Below, one piece after another: positions 35,614 through 45,600 of a stretch of DNA of 64,000 nt. The stretch is from Chitinophagaceae bacterium PMP191F. Lineage in GTDB: Bacteria > Bacteroidota > Bacteroidia > Chitinophagales > Chitinophagaceae. The DNA lies in contig LGYU01000016.1 in assembly GCA_001302245.1 (NCBI GenBank), forward strand, positions 1-64,000, written 5' to 3'. Position 1 is the stretch's first letter. Each line of letters starts with the position of its first letter. A model generated the notes under the pieces. That model was not told where the DNA came from. It ran no database searches and saw only the letters and a program-made list of their open reading frames with translations. The position numbers and the translations under genes were made by a program.

Positions 35614-35842
35614 GTTATAAGTTGAATACAGCTGCGCGCCGTGAGCTTAGAGCAACTGGCTAATACAAGGAGCTAGCTGTTAGGTTATAGCTTCTAGCGG
35701 AATACAAATTTCGCGCCTTTGCATGCATCTTTCTTTCGGACATTCCGACTTCCGGTCTTCCGGACTTTTCTCAACCATCCAACCATTACCCAACCCATTT
35801 TCAAATTAACTCATTTCACATTTTCAAATTCTATCTTCTCCT
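35612..35842 (+). repeat. Dispersed modular intergenic repeat, copy 2
   Basis: Begins at the globin stop codon and nearly fills the gap to cbpA. It is the inverted homologue of 16926-17121 (order: GTTATAAGTTGAATA, AGCTGCGCGCCGTGAGCTT, GCTAATACAAGG, AATACAAATTTCGCGCC, TGCATCTTTCTTTCGGAC, then a region ending ATTTTCAAATTAACTC). It has an extra CCGACTTCCGGTCTTCCGG insert relative to copy 1. Confidence 0.75.
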
Positions 35843-35878
35843 GAAAATTCAATAAATTGATACTACAAACAGAGGGGT

Positions 35879-36784
35879 ATGGCAGATTTTATAGATTATT
35901 ACAAAGTACTGGGAGTAGATAAAAACGCATCTACAGACGATATCAAAAAAGCATATCGCAAACTGGCCCGCAAATTCCACCCGGATCTGAACCCGGATGA
36001 TGCCGATGCCAAAAAGAAATTCCAGCAGATCAATGAAGCCAACGAAGTATTGAGCGATCCTGAAAATCGCAAAAAGTACGACCAGTATGGCGAAAACTGG
36101 AAGCATGCCGAACAATTTGAACAGGCCCGGCAACAGGGCGGCTCACCACCGCACGGCAACTATGGCAATTACACCGATTTTGGCAATGATAACGGTGAGT
36201 TTTCTGATTTTTTTGAACAACTATTCGGACAAGGCAGGTCCGGTCGCCGGGGCAGCCAGGTAAAATTCAGGGGTGAGGATTATCATGCTGAACTGCAGTT
36301 ACGTTTGCGCGACGTGTTTACCAGTCACAAACAGGTATTGACCGTAAATGGTAAGAACCTGCGGATCACCATTCCGGCAGGAGCCGAAGATGGGCAGGTG
36401 ATCAAACTGAAAGGGAGCGGAGGCCCGGGCATTAACGGAGGTCCGGCCGGCGACCTGTATATTACTTTCAACATACAGAACGATACACCTTTTATACGAC
36501 AGGGAAACGACCTGTATCTGACACAGGATATTCCGCTGTACACCGCTATATTGGGCGGAGAACTGGTTGTAGATACCATGGATGGAAAGATCAAACTGAA
36601 AGTGCCTCCGGAAACGCAGAATGGTACCAAAGCAAGGGTCAAAGGCAAAGGATTTCCAGTATACAAACAGGAAGGACAGTTTGGAGATCTGTATGTAACC
36701 TACAATATCAAAATGCCCACACATCTTACCGAAAAGGAAAAAGAGCTGTTCAGACAATTAGCTAATCTTCAAAAACAATCGTAA
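35879..36784 (+). CDS. cbpA: DnaJ-like co-chaperone CbpA
   Basis: 301 residues. J-domain about 3-70 with the HPD motif in [10 protein letters not shown], a Gly/Phe/Asn-rich linker (about 80-125), then the two C-terminal beta-sandwich substrate-binding domains; the zinc finger of DnaJ is absent, which defines CbpA. It hands clients to DnaK. Its stop codon overlaps the start of the next gene (TAATG at 36782-36786), so the pair is translationally coupled with its modulator. Confidence 0.94.
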   Translation: MADFIDYYKVLGVDKNASTDDIKKAYRKLARKFHPDLNPDDADAKKKFQQINEANEVLSDPENRKKYDQYGENWKHAEQFEQARQQGGSPPHGNYGNYTDFGNDNGEFSDFFEQLFGQGRSGRRGSQVKFRGEDYHAELQLRLRDVFTSHKQVLTVNGKNLRITIPAGAEDGQVIKLKGSGGPGINGGPAGDLYITFNIQNDTPFIRQGNDLYLTQDIPLYTAILGGELVVDTMDGKIKLKVPPETQNGTKARVKGKGFPVYKQEGQFGDLYVTYNIKMPTHLTEKEKELFRQLANLQKQS

Positions 36785-37077
36785 TGGAACCACTTGATCT
36801 GATACCGGCAAACGATTTCTGCCTGCACAACCAGGTGTCCTATACCTTTATCACTTCCCTTGAAGATGCAGGACTGATTGAGATCATCACAGTAGAACAA
36901 CAACATTTTCTGCATGCAGACCAGTTGAAAGATATTGAAGTACTGAGTCGTTTACATACCGAACTTGGCATTAATGCCGAAGGTGTTGAGGCTGTTGCTC
37001 ACCTGCTGGAAAAAGTACATACCCTGCAACAGGAAATGAAGATCTTAAGACAACGCTTATCGCATTACGAACGGTAA
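36784..37077 (+). CDS. cbpM: Chaperone modulator CbpM
   Basis: 97 residues with the MerR-like helix pattern of CbpM: FCLHNQVSYTFITSLEDAGL, then QLKDIEVLSRLHTELGINAEGVEAV and a closing coiled helix (LEKVHTLQQEMKILRQRL). CbpM binds the J-domain of CbpA and blocks its work with DnaK. The ATG overlaps the cbpA stop by one base. Confidence 0.9.
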   Translation: MEPLDLIPANDFCLHNQVSYTFITSLEDAGLIEIITVEQQHFLHADQLKDIEVLSRLHTELGINAEGVEAVAHLLEKVHTLQQEMKILRQRLSHYER

Positions 37078-37228
37078 GGACAGGGATGACGCAGTCTCAA
37101 AAGCAGAGACAGCCTTTTCCGCACTGGTTTGTAAGGGAAAGAATACGTATCAAAAGCCTTTAATACTTCAAAATGAACTAATTAATCTGATTCACTTACC
37201 TTTACGCCCTTTAAAATGTAGCAACCCG

Positions 37229-37849
37229 GTGAACAAAGGAATCAGCAACATTGATAAGCTGTCTGTACTCAACCAGCTTACTGAAGGCAACTACCAGGCA
37301 TTTCTGTACGACTGTGATGGCACACTGGCCGACAATATGCAGGCCCATAAAGATTCATACGTTGATGTAGCAGCAACGTATGGCATCCAACTGGACGATT
37401 CTATTATTGATGAACTGGCTGGCTGGTCTACCGTGCTGGTGGCCGGCGAGATCAGTAAACGATACAATACACCTTTTGATCCCGTTGAATTTGCAACCCG
37501 CAAGTCTAATCTTTTCATCGAAGAATATATCCAGCACACCCAGCCTGTTGATTTTGTGGTAAACCACCTGAAAACACATGCCGGAAAAGTAAAGATCGGC
37601 GTTGTTTCCGGCGGAAGCCGTAAAACAGTGTCCAAAACACTGGCCGTACTGGGTATTGATACATTGGTAGATGTATTGGTTTGTGCAGGCGAAACACCCA
37701 AAGGCAAACCTTTTGCCGATCCTTTTCTGAAAGCAGCCGGAGAACTGGGCATAGCTCCTGAAACCTGTATAGTTTTTGAAGACGGCACTCCCGGTGTAAT
37801 GGCCGCTGAAGCCGCCGGCATGAAATGGATCAGGATTGATAAGATCTGA
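37229..37849 (+). CDS. HAD-family hydrolase, beta-phosphoglucomutase-like
   Basis: 206 residues from GTG 37229. Motif I is YDCDGTLADN (about 28-37) with the nucleophile Asp, motif II is in GVVSGGSRKTV (about 132), and motifs III/IV are KPFADPFLKAAGELG and VFEDGTPGVMAA. The helical cap between motifs I and II places it with sugar-phosphate phosphatases and mutases (subfamily I). Substrate not readable. Single gene. Confidence 0.88.
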   Translation: MNKGISNIDKLSVLNQLTEGNYQAFLYDCDGTLADNMQAHKDSYVDVAATYGIQLDDSIIDELAGWSTVLVAGEISKRYNTPFDPVEFATRKSNLFIEEYIQHTQPVDFVVNHLKTHAGKVKIGVVSGGSRKTVSKTLAVLGIDTLVDVLVCAGETPKGKPFADPFLKAAGELGIAPETCIVFEDGTPGVMAAEAAGMKWIRIDKI

Positions 37850-37864
37850 TAAGCGGTACGGTGT

Positions 37865-38170
37865 TTACAGCCGTCGCAGTATCTTCCTGTCAATATAAAA
37901 AGTACCAAAAGGAATTATACAGGCCAGTAGTACCTTCCAGGTAGTAACGGAAAATTTCCAGCGATACTCCACTCCTACACTGATGGCATTGATCACATAC
38001 AGCAGGAACAACAATCCATGCAAAGGCCCGATGATCTTAACCAGCGACGGATCATCATTGATATACTTTACAGGAACAGCAATGCCGGTTAAAACGATCA
38101 GGGAAATACCTTCCAGTACACCTGTAACACGTAATCGTGTCAAAGGCGAGTTAAGCAATTTCAGCATCAT
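37865..38170 (-). CDS. DUF3817-family small membrane protein
   Basis: 101 residues from ATG 38170, which overlaps the stop codon of the upstream gene by one base (TAATG), so the two are translationally coupled. Three membrane segments are visible; RVTGVLEGISLIVLTGIAVPVKYI and GPLHGLLFLLYVINAISV carry the Glu and His typical of DUF3817. A longer form starting at 38218 would overlap the upstream gene and is less likely. Function of the family is unknown. Confidence 0.85.
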   Translation of the reverse strand: MMLKLLNSPLTRLRVTGVLEGISLIVLTGIAVPVKYINDDPSLVKIIGPLHGLLFLLYVINAISVGVEYRWKFSVTTWKVLLACIIPFGTFYIDRKILRRL

Positions 38171-38634
38171 TAAAAGTTTCTTATAAAAGGTCTTTTTGCC
38201 AATGGAGAAAACGGCCATGGAATGACCAGGAAAATAATGACCAGCGCTGCAATGTACCAGCAGGTCATGGTCCTGAACTTTGCTATAGCTGTTTTTTTAC
38301 GCTTGGCCATCGCAGAGCCAATGGTCACTACAATAACAGCAAGTGTCATCAGTAAAACATGTATCATTCCGAAAAACCGGCTGTCCGGTTGCCTGAGAGC
38401 TTCAGCATAATGCCCCCGGAAATACTTTACCAGCGGGCTGGTAAAATACAGTACATACCCTATCATCAATTGTACATGTGCTACCGTAGCGGTAATATGG
38501 CGGATCCTTTCATCAATAACAGTAAATAATGATCCGCTGCGCCAGCCTCTGATGCCCCTGTAAACAGCATACAGTAACATTACCAGAACCAGCCAGCGGA
38601 CAAGTGAGTGCAGAACCAACAGGAAAACATACAT
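38170..38634 (-). CDS. Four-helix membrane protein, unknown function
   Basis: 154 residues with four membrane segments (about 2-22, 45-65, 87-108 and 122-142). Histidines and arginines flank the segments (LHSLVRWLVL, VAHVQLMIGYVLYF, GMIHVLLMTLAVIV), reminiscent of haem-binding cytochrome-b-like folds, but no proof can be read from the sequence. Coupled to the DUF3817 gene. Confidence 0.78.
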   Translation of the reverse strand: MYVFLLVLHSLVRWLVLVMLLYAVYRGIRGWRSGSLFTVIDERIRHITATVAHVQLMIGYVLYFTSPLVKYFRGHYAEALRQPDSRFFGMIHVLLMTLAVIVVTIGSAMAKRKKTAIAKFRTMTCWYIAALVIIFLVIPWPFSPLAKRPFIRNF

Positions 38635-38699
38635 AGCACGCTGTATTTTAGTGATGCAAAATTCATCACAACAGCTATCAACCGGCAGGACAAAACAAG

Positions 38700-39617
38700 C
38701 TATGTTCCGGACGTTTCAATCATTTTACGATAGGCAGCAGGCGTAATGCCTTCATACTTTTTAAACAGTCTTGTGAAATAGGATGGGTCGTGCAGACCAG
38801 TGGCTGATGCAATTTCATTGACCGACAAACGCGTCTGATACAACATGGCCTTGGCATCAAGAATAATAGCCTCATCAATCCATTTACCGGCAGAACGACC
38901 GGTATCGCGTTTTATAATTTTATTGAGATGATTAGGTGTAACGTGCAGCATATCAGCATACTCTTTCACCAGGTGCTTTGTTTTGAAATGCAGGTATACC
39001 AACTCCTTAAACCTGTTTACAATATGCATGGCTGGCATATGAAATGGATCCGTTGCCACATATGCCCTGTTGGCTTCGCAAAGGAATGCCATCAGCCATG
39101 CTGCGATCATCTCCACATCTTTCAACCCGTTTTCAGTATACTCCTGCAACAGGCGGTTGAAAATAGCCGTAATAAAAGCAACCGCCTGCACTCCTGGTTT
39201 TACCACGGGATTGCCCCGTGCCCGCAGAAATGCAAATCCTTCAAGACTTTCTTTTTTACTGATCCTGTTTACAAAAAGATCGTTGTGAAAATGACACAAA
39301 TAACCTTCATTCACATCTCCGGTACGGAATGAAAATACCTGGCCGGCAGGCACAAACAGCAATTCATTTCCCTTAATACTGTAAGTACTGTTACCGATCT
39401 GCATCGTTGCCCGGCCGCTGGTCAGGAACAAACAACTATGATTGTAAGAACGGGAAGCGGGTACATCATGGTGTACATGCCTGTACATATCCTCTACCCT
39501 GATCACGAAGAATTTTCCAAAATCGCTTTTCAATGCAGCAGCCAGTTGAAGAGACGGCATGAACCTGCCAGTAAATGCACGGGTGCTGTACACACGTATG
39601 GGATCACTATACTCCAT
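38700..39617 (-). CDS. AraC-family transcriptional regulator
   Basis: 305 residues. An AraC-type cupin domain covers about 25-170 (HVHHDVPASRSYNHSCLFLTSG, NELLFVPAGQVFSF), and the double helix-turn-helix is at about 205-300 (LVKEYADMLHVTPNHLNKII, then VNEIASATGLHDPSYFTRLFKK, then GITPAAYRK). It probably senses a small ligand and activates nearby or distant genes; the adjacent membrane-protein pair lies downstream on the same strand, 65 bases away. Confidence 0.93.
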   Translation of the reverse strand: MEYSDPIRVYSTRAFTGRFMPSLQLAAALKSDFGKFFVIRVEDMYRHVHHDVPASRSYNHSCLFLTSGRATMQIGNSTYSIKGNELLFVPAGQVFSFRTGDVNEGYLCHFHNDLFVNRISKKESLEGFAFLRARGNPVVKPGVQAVAFITAIFNRLLQEYTENGLKDVEMIAAWLMAFLCEANRAYVATDPFHMPAMHIVNRFKELVYLHFKTKHLVKEYADMLHVTPNHLNKIIKRDTGRSAGKWIDEAIILDAKAMLYQTRLSVNEIASATGLHDPSYFTRLFKKYEGITPAAYRKMIETSGT

Positions 39618-39708
39618 ACATTGTATGACGAATGAGCCGGCAAGATATTTTACAGCCCCCCCCCGCTGAATTATACTAAATTAGCCGCCACCAAACGAGT
39701 GGAGGTAT

Positions 39709-40149
39709 ATGAGCACACAACAAAAGATCGTACCGGCTGTGGCTGCAGCTATTTTCAATGAACAGGGAGAGATATTATTGCAAAAACGCCGGGATGTAAA
39801 CCAGTGGTGTATTATTTCAGGACATGTGGAGTTTGGTGAAACTGTTGCAGAAGCCATTCTGCGCGAAATTGAGGAAGAAACGAGTGTTCAGGGTACCATC
39901 CGGCGGCTGATTGGTATTTATTCTTCTCCCGCCTCGCAAACTTATTATTACCCGGACCACAGTGTTCAGTACGTGACCACTTATTTTGAGGTTGCGCTGA
40001 ACAGCAGCATTTTGGAAAACTTTTCTAACAACGAAACGGCGGCATTACAATTCTTTCGCACAGATGCCCTTCCTCAAAATCTGGCGCAAATGAACGAGTG
40101 GTGGCTGCAGGACGCCCTGAGCGGCAATGCTGTTGCATTTGTACGCTGA
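39709..40149 (+). CDS. Nudix hydrolase
   Basis: 146 residues. The Nudix box G-x5-E-x7-REUxEE is complete at 38-57 (GHVEFGETVAEAIL then REIEEE). VAAAIFNEQGEILLQKRRDV is the usual first strand pair. It hydrolyses a nucleoside diphosphate linked to another group in a Mg-dependent way; the substrate is not readable. A single gene preceding the desaturase gene. Confidence 0.93.
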   Translation: MSTQQKIVPAVAAAIFNEQGEILLQKRRDVNQWCIISGHVEFGETVAEAILREIEEETSVQGTIRRLIGIYSSPASQTYYYPDHSVQYVTTYFEVALNSSILENFSNNETAALQFFRTDALPQNLAQMNEWWLQDALSGNAVAFVR

Positions 40150-40299
40150 CACACTATTTTGCCTGCGGAATTTTACGAATATGGGAAATACACCTTCAAA
40201 ACACTTAAATATGTTTATTTTTTTCTGAATAATCTTCTGCCGGTGTGTTTTTTGCGTTATTTTCAATTTTACCTAATAACCAACCAATATTTTGACCGA

Positions 40300-41301
40300 A
40301 TGAGCCGGCAAAAACTTTCATCGTTCCAGTGGTCTCATGAGCAGGACCCACATAAATCGCGTACCCGGGAAATTATCACTGAACATCCTGAGATCAGGAC
40401 ATTGATGGGGCGTAATCCATATACCATCCTGGTTATTTTACTGGCTGTGGGATTACAGGTAGCCATTGCTATTCTTCTGTCATCACGCGTATACGATCTT
40501 TCATGGATCTGGGTATTTGTTCTTGCTTACCTGGTGGGAGCCTTTTGTTGTCACACCTTGTTTGTATGTGTGCATGAAGCTACCCACAACCTTATTTTCA
40601 AAAACAAGACACTGAATATCATTGCAGGCATTACTGCCAATCTTGCACAGGTATTTCCCAGTTCTGTTTCCTTTGCCAAATATCATATCAAGCACCATGC
40701 ATACCAGGGAGTGGAAGCACTCGATGCCGATATGCCCAATCGCTGGGAAGCAAAACTGATCAACAACTCTACATTTGGCAAAGCCATCTGGCTGTTGTTA
40801 TATCCCGTATTCCAGATGATACGTCCTTTGCGGCTTACTGCCGACATTAAGATCTTTGATGTGTGGACAGTAGTAAACTGGATCGTACAGTTTGCATTTA
40901 TGGGTGCCATCATCTATTTTTTTGGTGCCAAAGCCACCGTTTACCTGATAGCCAGTTTCTTTTTTTCCATCGGGTTACATCCACTTGGAGCAAGATGGAT
41001 ACAGGAACACTTTCTTACCCACGGCGACCAGGAAACCAAAAGTTATTATGGTCCCATGAACATTGTAAACCTGAATGTAGGTTATCACAATGAACATCAT
41101 GATTTCCCTTCTGTGCCCTGGAATCAATTACCCAAAGTAAGAAAGATAGCGGGCAACTATTACAATACGCTGGGTTATCATACATCTTATGTGGTGTTGT
41201 TATTCCAGTTCCTTTTTGACGGAAACATATCCGTATACTCGCGCATGGCGAGGGATAAAAAAAGCAAAAAAACAGCCCCCGCTGCAGAGCAGGCTTCATA
41301 A
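40300..41301 (+). CDS. Membrane fatty acid desaturase resembling sphingolipid delta-4 desaturase
   Basis: 333 residues from ATG 40300; a longer upstream frame is not family-like. All three histidine boxes of the di-iron desaturases are present: HEATH (92-96), HIKHH (129-133) and HNEHH (263-267), with four or more membrane segments. The N-terminal phrase QDPHKSRTREIITEHPEI, SYYGPMNIVNLNVGYHNE and HHDFPSVPW, and VYSRM near the end, match from memory the layout of eukaryotic dihydroceramide delta-4 desaturase (DEGS1). Bacteroidota make sphingolipids, so a ceramide substrate is plausible; this is inference. A perfect terminator follows. Confidence 0.88.
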   Translation: MSRQKLSSFQWSHEQDPHKSRTREIITEHPEIRTLMGRNPYTILVILLAVGLQVAIAILLSSRVYDLSWIWVFVLAYLVGAFCCHTLFVCVHEATHNLIFKNKTLNIIAGITANLAQVFPSSVSFAKYHIKHHAYQGVEALDADMPNRWEAKLINNSTFGKAIWLLLYPVFQMIRPLRLTADIKIFDVWTVVNWIVQFAFMGAIIYFFGAKATVYLIASFFFSIGLHPLGARWIQEHFLTHGDQETKSYYGPMNIVNLNVGYHNEHHDFPSVPWNQLPKVRKIAGNYYNTLGYHTSYVVLLFQFLFDGNISVYSRMARDKKSKKTAPAAEQAS

Positions 41302-41323
41302 TATTTATTTCAACAGCATAATA

Positions 41324-41348
41324 AAAAAGCGCCTTACCGGCGCTTTTT
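41324..41348. terminator. Bidirectional terminator between convergent genes
   Basis: AAAAAGCGCC pairs perfectly with GGCGCTTTTT across TTACC. It serves the desaturase gene and probably also the convergent DUF1801 gene. Confidence 0.85.
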
Positions 41349-41371
41349 ATGTATATAGAAGGAATTGATAA

Positions 41372-41758
41372 TTACAACAATTTTTTCTTCTTCTTTTTCA
41401 ACGCTGCCCGCTCTTTATTTTCCTTCACTCTGAATTTCACGATCCTTGTTACCAGTCCTGCAGGAATGGGTTTATCAAGAGGAAACTGTATTGCGCCTTT
41501 TGAGTTTTTGTACACTGCTATTTCTTCCCTGAAAACCTTCATGGGTGTGGAGGTAGGATAAAAACCAATATGATGCTTATATCCTGCGAAATACACCAGG
41601 CTTCCTTCCAATGCAAATGCCGGCATATTGTAACTGATGATCTCTGTTGCCTGTGGTGCTGCTTTGCGGATAACAGCACGGAGCCTTTCCAGTTTTTCCT
41701 GTATGTCTTCCGGGAATCCGGCAATGTATTCATCTATATTCTGAAATGTAGTGGCCAT
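41372..41758 (-). CDS. DUF1801 (YdhG-like) protein
   Basis: 128 residues. NIDEYIAGFPEDIQEKLERLRAVI, SYNMPAFAL, VYFAGYKHHIGFYPTST and AIQFPLDKPIP are the family blocks. The family has been described as iron-chaperone (frataxin-like) or simply DUF1801; the function here is uncertain. The C-terminus is a run of lysines (KKKKKKLL), encoded by a T-rich stretch on the plus strand. Single gene. Confidence 0.85.
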   Translation of the reverse strand: MATTFQNIDEYIAGFPEDIQEKLERLRAVIRKAAPQATEIISYNMPAFALEGSLVYFAGYKHHIGFYPTSTPMKVFREEIAVYKNSKGAIQFPLDKPIPAGLVTRIVKFRVKENKERAALKKKKKKLL

Positions 41759-41844
41759 GCAGCAAATAGCAATTTCTCTAATTTACTGTTTTTTTATAAC
41801 ACGTATATAGCTTACACCGATACCACCTGTACAGGTACAAGCAT

Positions 41845-41873
41845 AAAAAAGCCTGCAGCGAATACAGCAGGCT
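41845..41873 (-). terminator. Terminator after the SWIB gene
   Basis: On the minus strand GCCTGC pairs with GCAGGC around a ten-base loop, followed by TTTTTT. It lies 28 bases beyond the SWIB stop codon. Confidence 0.65.
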
Positions 41874-41900
41874 TATAACCGGATTTAATACCAGTTGATA

Positions 41901-42245
41901 TTATTTCACGTGTTTGCTTACAATCTTTGCCAGGTCAAACATAGATATCTGGTCTTTACCAAACAGCGGTTTCAGTTTGCTGTCAGCATTGATCATTCTC
42001 TTGTTTGCTTTGTCTTGCAATTTGTTCTTCTTGATATAATCCCAGATCTTTTTCACGATCTCTGTTCTTGGCAACGGCTTGTTTCCGATAACTTCAGCAA
42101 GTGTTGCACTGGGAGTAAGCGCTGCCATGAAAGCCGCATTTGGCTTACGGGCAGATTTCTTTTTAGCTGCTTTTTTGGGGGCTGCTTTCTTAGCCGCTTT
42201 TTTAGGAGCCGCTTTCTTGGCCACCTTTTTAACTGTTTTTGGCAT
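41901..42245 (-). CDS. SWIB-domain protein with histone-H1-like tail
   Basis: 114 residues. The first about 35 are a lysine/alanine/proline tail made of KKAAPKKA-type repeats like eukaryotic histone H1 tails and the bacterial Hc1/AlgP type. The rest is a SWIB/MDM2 domain (about 40-114: AFMAALTPSATLAEVIGNKP, then EIVKKIWDYIKKNKLQD, then LFGKDQISMFDLAKIVSKH). The tail should bind DNA; the domain is probably a chromatin-like or nucleoid role. Single gene with its own terminator. Confidence 0.92.
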   Translation of the reverse strand: MPKTVKKVAKKAAPKKAAKKAAPKKAAKKKSARKPNAAFMAALTPSATLAEVIGNKPLPRTEIVKKIWDYIKKNKLQDKANKRMINADSKLKPLFGKDQISMFDLAKIVSKHVK

Positions 42246-42652
42246 AGCATTAAAATTTTATGGGTTAATAAATAAATTTAGGTATTTCATCCATTATAAC
42301 CCCATAACTTTCGCACATTTAATACACCTTTCTGCCGAATTGTTTAAAAAAGGGGCTAAAACGGGCTTTTTACAGGGGAAAAAGGCACTTTCACGCTACC
42401 GTTTACAGGCATCAGCAATGTATCCGCAACACTGATATTTTATTGCTCCGGACACCTTCAATACCTGCTTTTCCCTATAGAAATACCTTACCGGGATAAT
42501 ATTCCGGAGATGCAAAATAATTATGCCACCATATTTTACCAATGAAAAAACAAGCCGGTTGCTATTGCAAACCGGCTTGTGTATAATTCATCCAAATTTT
42601 ACAGTGGCAAAGAATTGCCGGTGTAACACAGATCTTTTATACTGGTCAATGT
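42246..42652. other. Intergenic region upstream of SWIB
   Basis: 407 bases between the SWIB start and the stop codon of the giant T9SS gene, both on the minus strand. Apart from the terminator at 42545-42580 nothing was recognised. No coding frame with protein-like composition. Confidence 0.4.
42545..42580 (-). terminator. Terminator after the giant T9SS gene
   Basis: On the minus strand ACAAGCCGGTTTGC pairs with GCAACCGGCTTGT with one bulge and a short loop, and TTTTTT follows. It lies 73 bases beyond the stop codon at 42653. Confidence 0.7.
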
Positions 42653-45600
42653 TTATTCTTTCACAATCTTCAATTGCTGTGTTGTATTGTGATGACTGTA
42701 TTGTATAGTGTACATGCCTTTGGAAAGTGTGCCCAGATTCAATACCATACTGGTACCAGTGGTTATAACCTGTTTCACTATTTTACCATCCATAGCAATC
42801 ACCTGCAGTACACCATTGGCCTCTATACCTTTCACAGTTACCTGTTGCTGTACAGGGTTGGGGAACACCTGCAGCAGCGTGATCAGTTCCTGTTTAATGA
42901 GTCGTATATCACTGTACACAACACTGCCATCCAGATCCACCATCTTCAGCCTGTAGTAATTGCTGCCTTCCCTCAGTACGGGGTGTACAAACCGGTAACT
43001 ATGATTACCAGGTGTGTTGGCAGCTTTTATATTGCCCAGGTCTTCAAACTGCAGACCATTGGTGCCGTACTGTACCACAAAATGACTGGTATTGTTTTCA
43101 TCGGCAGTCTGCCAGTTCAGCACTGCTCCGCTACCCTGCTTAACAGCAGTGAATGCTGTCAACCGCAATGGTAAAGGCGTACTGGTACCACTGGTTACCG
43201 TAAAGGGTGAGAAGCTGGTATAACCGGATTGTGCTTTACTGAACTGTGCATATGCACTGATAGCAGTTGCAGGAGCCATATCACCCAACTGCCACAAGGT
43301 AGTAAAGTGCGCAGCCCTGGCTACATCCCTGTCAAAGCCCGGCAATTCATCCGCTGCACTCCAGAAGAACTCTGCAATAGCATTGCTGCCACCAGGTACA
43401 TCTTCCTCAATATGCCAGGTAACATTTACATTACCTGTACGAATGGTATCACCATTAGTACCACCTTTCAATACAAACGGTACTGCTCTTACACTGAAGT
43501 TGTCTGCCACACCACTATTGCTGATCCGTACAAAATTGGGTTTGTACAATGCTGTACCTACCGGGAAGGTATCAACTGCATTGCTGTTGATCAGCTTCAG
43601 TTTACCGGTACCATTGGTTATGATAAAGTGAGCGGTATCAATATTGGTAACAATACCATTCACCACCAGGTCGTAATCACCCAATACCAGTTTGCCACCA
43701 ATCCAGCCGGGTAGTGCAGAAGGCAGACCTTTTCTCATATCCAGGTTCTGAGGTACTACAATATTGGCGGTTAAGTTCTTCACGGTGCTGAAATCCAAGG
43801 TATCGGTATTGTTCAGCAGGTCAAACTCCATGGGTGAACATTTAACGATCTCTGTAATGACCGTACCCTTGTCAATATCAAACAGCATCTTCCGGGTCAG
43901 CACACCGCTTTCGCCCGGTGCCAGTGAGAACTGTACGCTGTCAACACTACGCAGGTTTTTAGCATTATCATAGATCATGAACCTTGCCCAGGCAGTTCCC
44001 GCAGCCACACCGTTATTTTTAACAGTAAATGATACAAATACACTATCTCCTCTTGAGAATCCTGAAGGATTAAAGGTGATGGCGTGGATTCCGTTGCGCG
44101 ACATATCAGGAGCTTCACCCACTATCATTGTACGGGTAGCCACATTGTTGTCTTCCCGTTCTTCATCAAGTGTATTGTCCGGGTCTGCCATGATCTTCAT
44201 CACTTTTACACCACTGATAATAGAACTATAAAGCGCAGTAGCCTGTACAGTAGTATCCTTACCGGGCTGTATCACTCCTATTGGCACATCATCACCCAAC
44301 TGGATATCATCTACCAGGAAGCGCAGCTTATTTGGTGTGGAAGGTTTGCCGCCACTATTCCTTACTGTGCCTACAATGGTGATGGCCTGTGCCAGGTTAG
44401 GATTGAGACTACTGGGTGAAATGTATTGTGACAATACTTCAAGATCGGGTTTGGTATCTACTACACGGATAAAGAAACTGCCGGCATTATTATTTTCGTC
44501 GCTTTCACAGATCGTGTTGGCAGTATCGGCAATCACCTGTATCACGTAATCACCGGTCACTGTAAACATCTGGGTAAAGGCTGCGTGTGCTGCATATACC
44601 TCACCGGCTTTTACAGTAGCCAAAGCATCTGCCCCGATCCAGTTGCTGCCCAGCATAAACCTTACAGAAACATTGCTCACGTCACGCTCACCTATGTTCC
44701 TGATGGCCGGGAAGAACTGGTTGGTTGTATTTACTCTTACCACTGCCGGGTTAGAGGCTGAGCCTACCTCACCGGGTAATTGGTAAGGCGCCAGGTCTGA
44801 AGCAAACACTATCTGTCTGCTGTTATTGCTTTCATCAGATTCGGTAACATCTCCATCCACATCCGCTATAGCTTCTATAGTAATACCACATACATTGTCT
44901 GCAGTAGTTACAATATAGTCATCGGAGACCACTGTTACAGATTCATTTTCATTTACAAAACTTACTTTCTTTTTAGTGCCTATCTGTGTACCATTTGCAT
45001 TGAACTGTACATAGAAATCTTCTGCCGCACTACCTGTATTTTTTACAGTAGCTATGAATTTGACAGCAGACCCGATTGACAAAGCCGTACTAGATGCTTT
45101 GATCTTAGGGATTGACAGATCAGGGAATGGTACTACAATGGTTGTTTCAAACACGTTATTGTTCTCATCCTGCTCATCTACAGTACCATCGGCATCGGTA
45201 ATGATACGTATGGTATGTGTACCAGGTGCCAGGGAAGGATCATTGAATGAAATACCAATAGCCGTACCACCTGCCAACGAATTGACAGTAGTTGTTTTCA
45301 CCAGGTTGAATGGTCCGCCGGATACAGCGTCAAAGATCTTCACGGTATGTGCACCTGCATCACCACACTTAATATTGGCATCGTTAAAGCTGAACGCCTT
45401 AAAGCCTGTTTGCACAAACTGTTGTATAGTCAGATCAGGCTGATTCAGTTCCGGACGAACGGTGCCGCCACCTGTGGCGCTCATTGCTGTACGTATTCCA
45501 TGATACAGCGAGCTTGGTATTTCGCGGTATTCAACATACGTATAAGTAAGTACTCCTCTGATCTCAACAGGAGCAGCAGTGTTGAGCGGGAAGGTGACAG

